Source of the DNA: an uncultured Selenomonadales bacterium
Lineage (GTDB): Bacteria; Bacillota; Negativicutes; Acidaminococcales; Acidaminococcaceae
Length of the DNA stretch: 61,169 nucleotides
Reading direction: 5' to 3'
NCBI GenBank assembly: GCA_900315805.1
Contig: ONAN01000008.1
Location: forward strand, 1 to 61,169
A model generated the notes under the pieces. It ran no database searches and was not told the DNA's origin. It worked only from the letters and a program-made list of their open reading frames with translations. The position numbers and the translations under genes are program-made. This document shows, piece by piece, positions 58,925-61,169 of the stretch; within the stretch, counting starts at the first letter, position 1, and each line of letters begins with the position of its first letter.

Positions 58925-60304
58925 TCAACATTGCGTTTGGACCGGCTGCTGCGGCGGCCGGTCTTTCTGTTTCCGCGCCCGTTCCGTTTCGTTTTCCAGC
59001 AGCTTCGTATCGTAGATGGCAGGCGAGCGGCCCGCTTCCGTCAGATAGGGTGTGAGCAGGATGATGACTTCCGTCTTGTTCCGGCTGCGGTACCGGTATT
59101 TGAACAGTTCACCCAGGATGGGGATCTTGGACAACAGCGGAATCTGCTCGAGACGGCGCTGTTCTTCTTCGCTGACGAGGCCGCCGATGGCCAGGGTTTC
59201 CCCGTTGCGCATGCGCACGGTCGTATCGGCCGAGCGGCTGTTGATACGGTAGTTCTTCAATTCGCCGACGAGGACCGGCGTGCTGACTTCCGTGTGGACC
59301 TGCGACGTGATGAGGCCGTCTTTGCCGATGACGGGCAGGTAGGTCAGCTTGATGCCGGCGTCCACATATTCCGTGCTGTACGTGGATTCGCCGTCCTGCC
59401 GTTTTTCCGTCACGACCGGAATGTGGCTGCCGATGAAGATGCTCGCTTCCTTGCCGGGCAGGGTGATGAGGCTCGGCGTGGCCAGAATTTTGGCTTTGCC
59501 GGATGTCACGAGGGCGCGCAGCGTGGTCCGGAAGCGGAACTCCGCCCGCGTCGAGGACCAGAAGCGGAAATGTCCCGGATAGCCGGAGTCGGAAGAGCCG
59601 CCTCCGGAATCGCCGGAATCGTCCCCGCCCGTGTCAGCGAAGCGGGGAATGACATCCCAGTTCCATTGCACGCCCAGGTCCTTTTCCGCGGAGCGGTTGA
59701 CGGAAAGGATCGTTGCCCGGAGCGTCACCTGGCGGCCCGGCACGTCGAGCCGCCGGATCAGCCCCTGGAGACGCTGTTTTTCTGCCGCTGTGCCGGAGAA
59801 GAGCAGGGCGTTGCTGACTGCGCTGAGGGCCAGTTTTCCCCGGATGCCCAGGTCTTGGAGAGACTTGTGCAGGTCCGCCGCGCTGATGTAGTCCAACGGG
59901 AAGACGGCAAAAAGTTCCGCCTCCCGGGAGCGGCCCGGCGGGGGCGGCTGTACCGGAAGGGGCGGTTTTCCGGGAGGGACGGTCCCTTGACGGGCCCCCG
60001 GCCGGGGGACATCGTCCCGGACCGGAGCGGGCAAATCCAGCCGGAAGGGGTCGCGCAGCGGCCCCCGGGACAGGGGAGAGGACGGGCCGGCTGTGTAGCT
60101 GCCGCCTTCGGCCGGCCGTGCCGCCGCGGCGGTGGCGCAGAGGACCGGCGGCAGGCGGCGTCCCCGGAGGACTGCCGGATCCGTAAAAAGGGCATAAAAA
60201 AGCGCTCTTGTCCCACCGAGGAAGGACAGGAGGAGAACGACCGCCGTAAGGCAGAGGATCCGTATGAATTTTTGCTGTGTGATTTGAAAGGACTTGGAGA
60301 ACAA
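58925..60304 (-). CDS. secretin (type II secretion/type IV pilus outer-membrane pore)
   Basis: This is the outer-membrane ring subunit for protein secretion or pilus exit. The 459-residue protein has an N-terminal hydrophobic segment (about 15-37), a Pro-rich stretch (about 60-125), one N-type domain (about 130-190) and the secretin core. The core includes VTLRATILSVNRSAEKDLGV, LATPSLITLPGKEASIFIG and the end signature SKIPILGELFK followed by VIILLTPYL. It is shorter than GspD or PilQ. The start is TTG 60304 with GGGAGGAG just upstream. A divergent ATPase gene supports a T2SS/T4P-type locus. Confidence 0.88.
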   Translation of the reverse strand: MFSKSFQITQQKFIRILCLTAVVLLLSFLGGTRALFYALFTDPAVLRGRRLPPVLCATAAAARPAEGGSYTAGPSSPLSRGPLRDPFRLDLPAPVRDDVPRPGARQGTVPPGKPPLPVQPPPPGRSREAELFAVFPLDYISAADLHKSLQDLGIRGKLALSAVSNALLFSGTAAEKQRLQGLIRRLDVPGRQVTLRATILSVNRSAEKDLGVQWNWDVIPRFADTGGDDSGDSGGGSSDSGYPGHFRFWSSTRAEFRFRTTLRALVTSGKAKILATPSLITLPGKEASIFIGSHIPVVTEKRQDGESTYSTEYVDAGIKLTYLPVIGKDGLITSQVHTEVSTPVLVGELKNYRINSRSADTTVRMRNGETLAIGGLVSEEEQRRLEQIPLLSKIPILGELFKYRYRSRNKTEVIILLTPYLTEAGRSPAIYDTKLLENETERARKQKDRPPQQPVQTQC

Positions 60305-60429
60305 CGCACGCTCCTCCCTGAAGGTGCGTACGCGGTATCCGTTCCTGCTTGCGTTCCGATATCAGGTTCAGTATACAGCATTTCCGGAATCTAAGGAAGT
60401 AAAAATTTCTAAAAATTCGAAAGTTTCAT

Positions 60430-60458
60430 TGTTATTTCACATTCTGTATGATACGATG
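60430..60458 (+). promoter_or_regulatory. promoter of the GspE/PilB-type gene
   Basis: TTGTTA (60430-60435), a 17-base spacer and TACGAT (60453-60458) lie in the 193-base divergent region. Confidence 0.5.
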
Positions 60459-60497
60459 AATGGGAATGGCAGGATTGCTGCCGGAGGAGGTGCTTAT

Positions 60498-61169
60498 TTG
60501 CTGACCTACAACCTGAAAATCGAAGAATCCCCTATCCTGCGTCTGCTGGATTCCATCATCGACGGAGCCCTTTCCCGCAAGGCGAGCGACATCCATTGCG
60601 AGCCCGGGGAGGAAGGGACACGGGTCCGCTACCGGATCGATGGCGTGCTGCAGCAGGCACAGGTCGTGCCGTCGTTCCGGCATCAGCCGCTGGTCTCCAT
60701 GGTCAAGCTGCTGGGCGGCATGGACATTGCCGAAAAAAGGATACCCCAGGACGGGCGTGCGTATGTGGAAAAGGAAGGCATACGGACGCCTTTGCGTGTT
60801 TCCACGCTGCCCACCATTGCAGGGGAAAAGGTCGTCCTCCGGATCCTGTCGGCCGACATGGGGCAGGCCGACCTGGACCGCATGGGCTGGGGCGCGGACA
60901 GCCTGGCGCGCTACCGGCGCCTGTACCACGGCAGCTACGGCCTCGTCCTGGTCACGGGGCCGACGGGCAGCGGCAAGACGACGACCCTGTATGCGACCCT
61001 GGCGGAACTGAACCAGCCGGAAAAGAACATCATCACCCTCGAAGACCCCGTCGAGTACCGCATGGAAGGTATCAGCCAGGTCGCGGTCAACCGCAAGGCG
61101 GGCCTGACCTTCGTGACGGGCCTGCGGTCCATCCTGCGGCAGGACAATGGTAGCTCAATTCCAATACAA
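60498..61169 (+). CDS. GspE/PilB-type secretion ATPase, partial, anomalous 3' end
   Basis: This cytoplasmic hexameric ATPase drives pilus or pseudopilus assembly. The 224 residues present include SRKASDIHCEPGE, Walker A GPTGSGKTTT (about 154-163) and the Asp box ITLEDPVEYR, then GLTFVTGLRSILRQD. After Asp216 (base 61145) the family should read P-D-x-x-x-x-GEIRD, but the frame gives NGSSIPIQ to the window edge, from AT-richer DNA. So the gene is cut by an element or by an assembly join. TTG 60498 follows GGAGGAGG at 60483-60490 with 7-base spacing. Confidence 0.85.
   Translation, partial: MLTYNLKIEESPILRLLDSIIDGALSRKASDIHCEPGEEGTRVRYRIDGVLQQAQVVPSFRHQPLVSMVKLLGGMDIAEKRIPQDGRAYVEKEGIRTPLRVSTLPTIAGEKVVLRILSADMGQADLDRMGWGADSLARYRRLYHGSYGLVLVTGPTGSGKTTTLYATLAELNQPEKNIITLEDPVEYRMEGISQVAVNRKAGLTFVTGLRSILRQDNGSSIPIQ

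Overview
The window looks like chromosomal DNA of a diderm Firmicute (Negativicutes), perhaps Acidaminococcaceae; the genus is a guess. Firmicute-type gene order (ireB-ruvX-DUF1292, asp23-amaP-DUF2273-nusB-xseA-xseB-ispA-dxs-tlyA-nadK-argR-recN, addBA, a LexA box of Bacillus type) sits beside outer-membrane machinery that monoderm Firmicutes lack: ExbB/ExbD/TonB, a TonB-dependent receptor, a trimeric autotransporter ending in an SLH domain, two AsmA/TamB-like proteins and a secretin. Coding DNA is GC-rich, while intergenic promoters and hairpins are AT-rich. No rRNA, complete tRNA or CRISPR array was seen.

Region 1 (0-12 kb) opens with what may be the tail of an insertion-sequence transposase, then exbB-exbD-tonB and a TonB-dependent receptor. 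A tightly packed or overlapping run follows: a large exported domain fused to an ECF S-component-like membrane domain, a double-NBD ECF ATPase, EcfT, a membrane-tethered beta-propeller, a NapH-like polyferredoxin, a 65-residue Cys-rich peptide and a small anchored protein. I read it as one envelope-spanning uptake system with a redox branch; it is the best candidate for an undescribed system here. Region 2 (12-24 kb) has the 1517-residue YadA/SLH adhesin, an ADP-ribosylglycohydrolase, a 3D-domain protein, metQ with a structured leader, a GDPD-AGCS transporter operon, and a radical SAM DNA-repair gene under a LexA-like box, followed by its usual partner interrupted by an in-frame TGA.

Region 3 (24-39 kb) holds an AsmA-like gene, addB-addA, ireB-ruvX, a second AsmA-like gene, a His-rich DUF1292 gene, mltG, a U32 peptidase-family gene, an M24 aminopeptidase and efp. 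Region 4 (40-52 kb) is a near-continuous housekeeping operon from asp23 to nudF, linking envelope stress, transcription, isoprenoid precursor synthesis, exonuclease VII, NAD kinase, arginine control and recombination repair. Region 5 (52-61 kb) has an EF-G paralogue that has lost the P-loop lysine, transketolase, thiD-thiM-thiE, and a secretin divergent from a GspE/PilB-type ATPase gene. That last gene leaves its family sequence about 24 bases before the window ends, so both edges may be element or assembly breakpoints.
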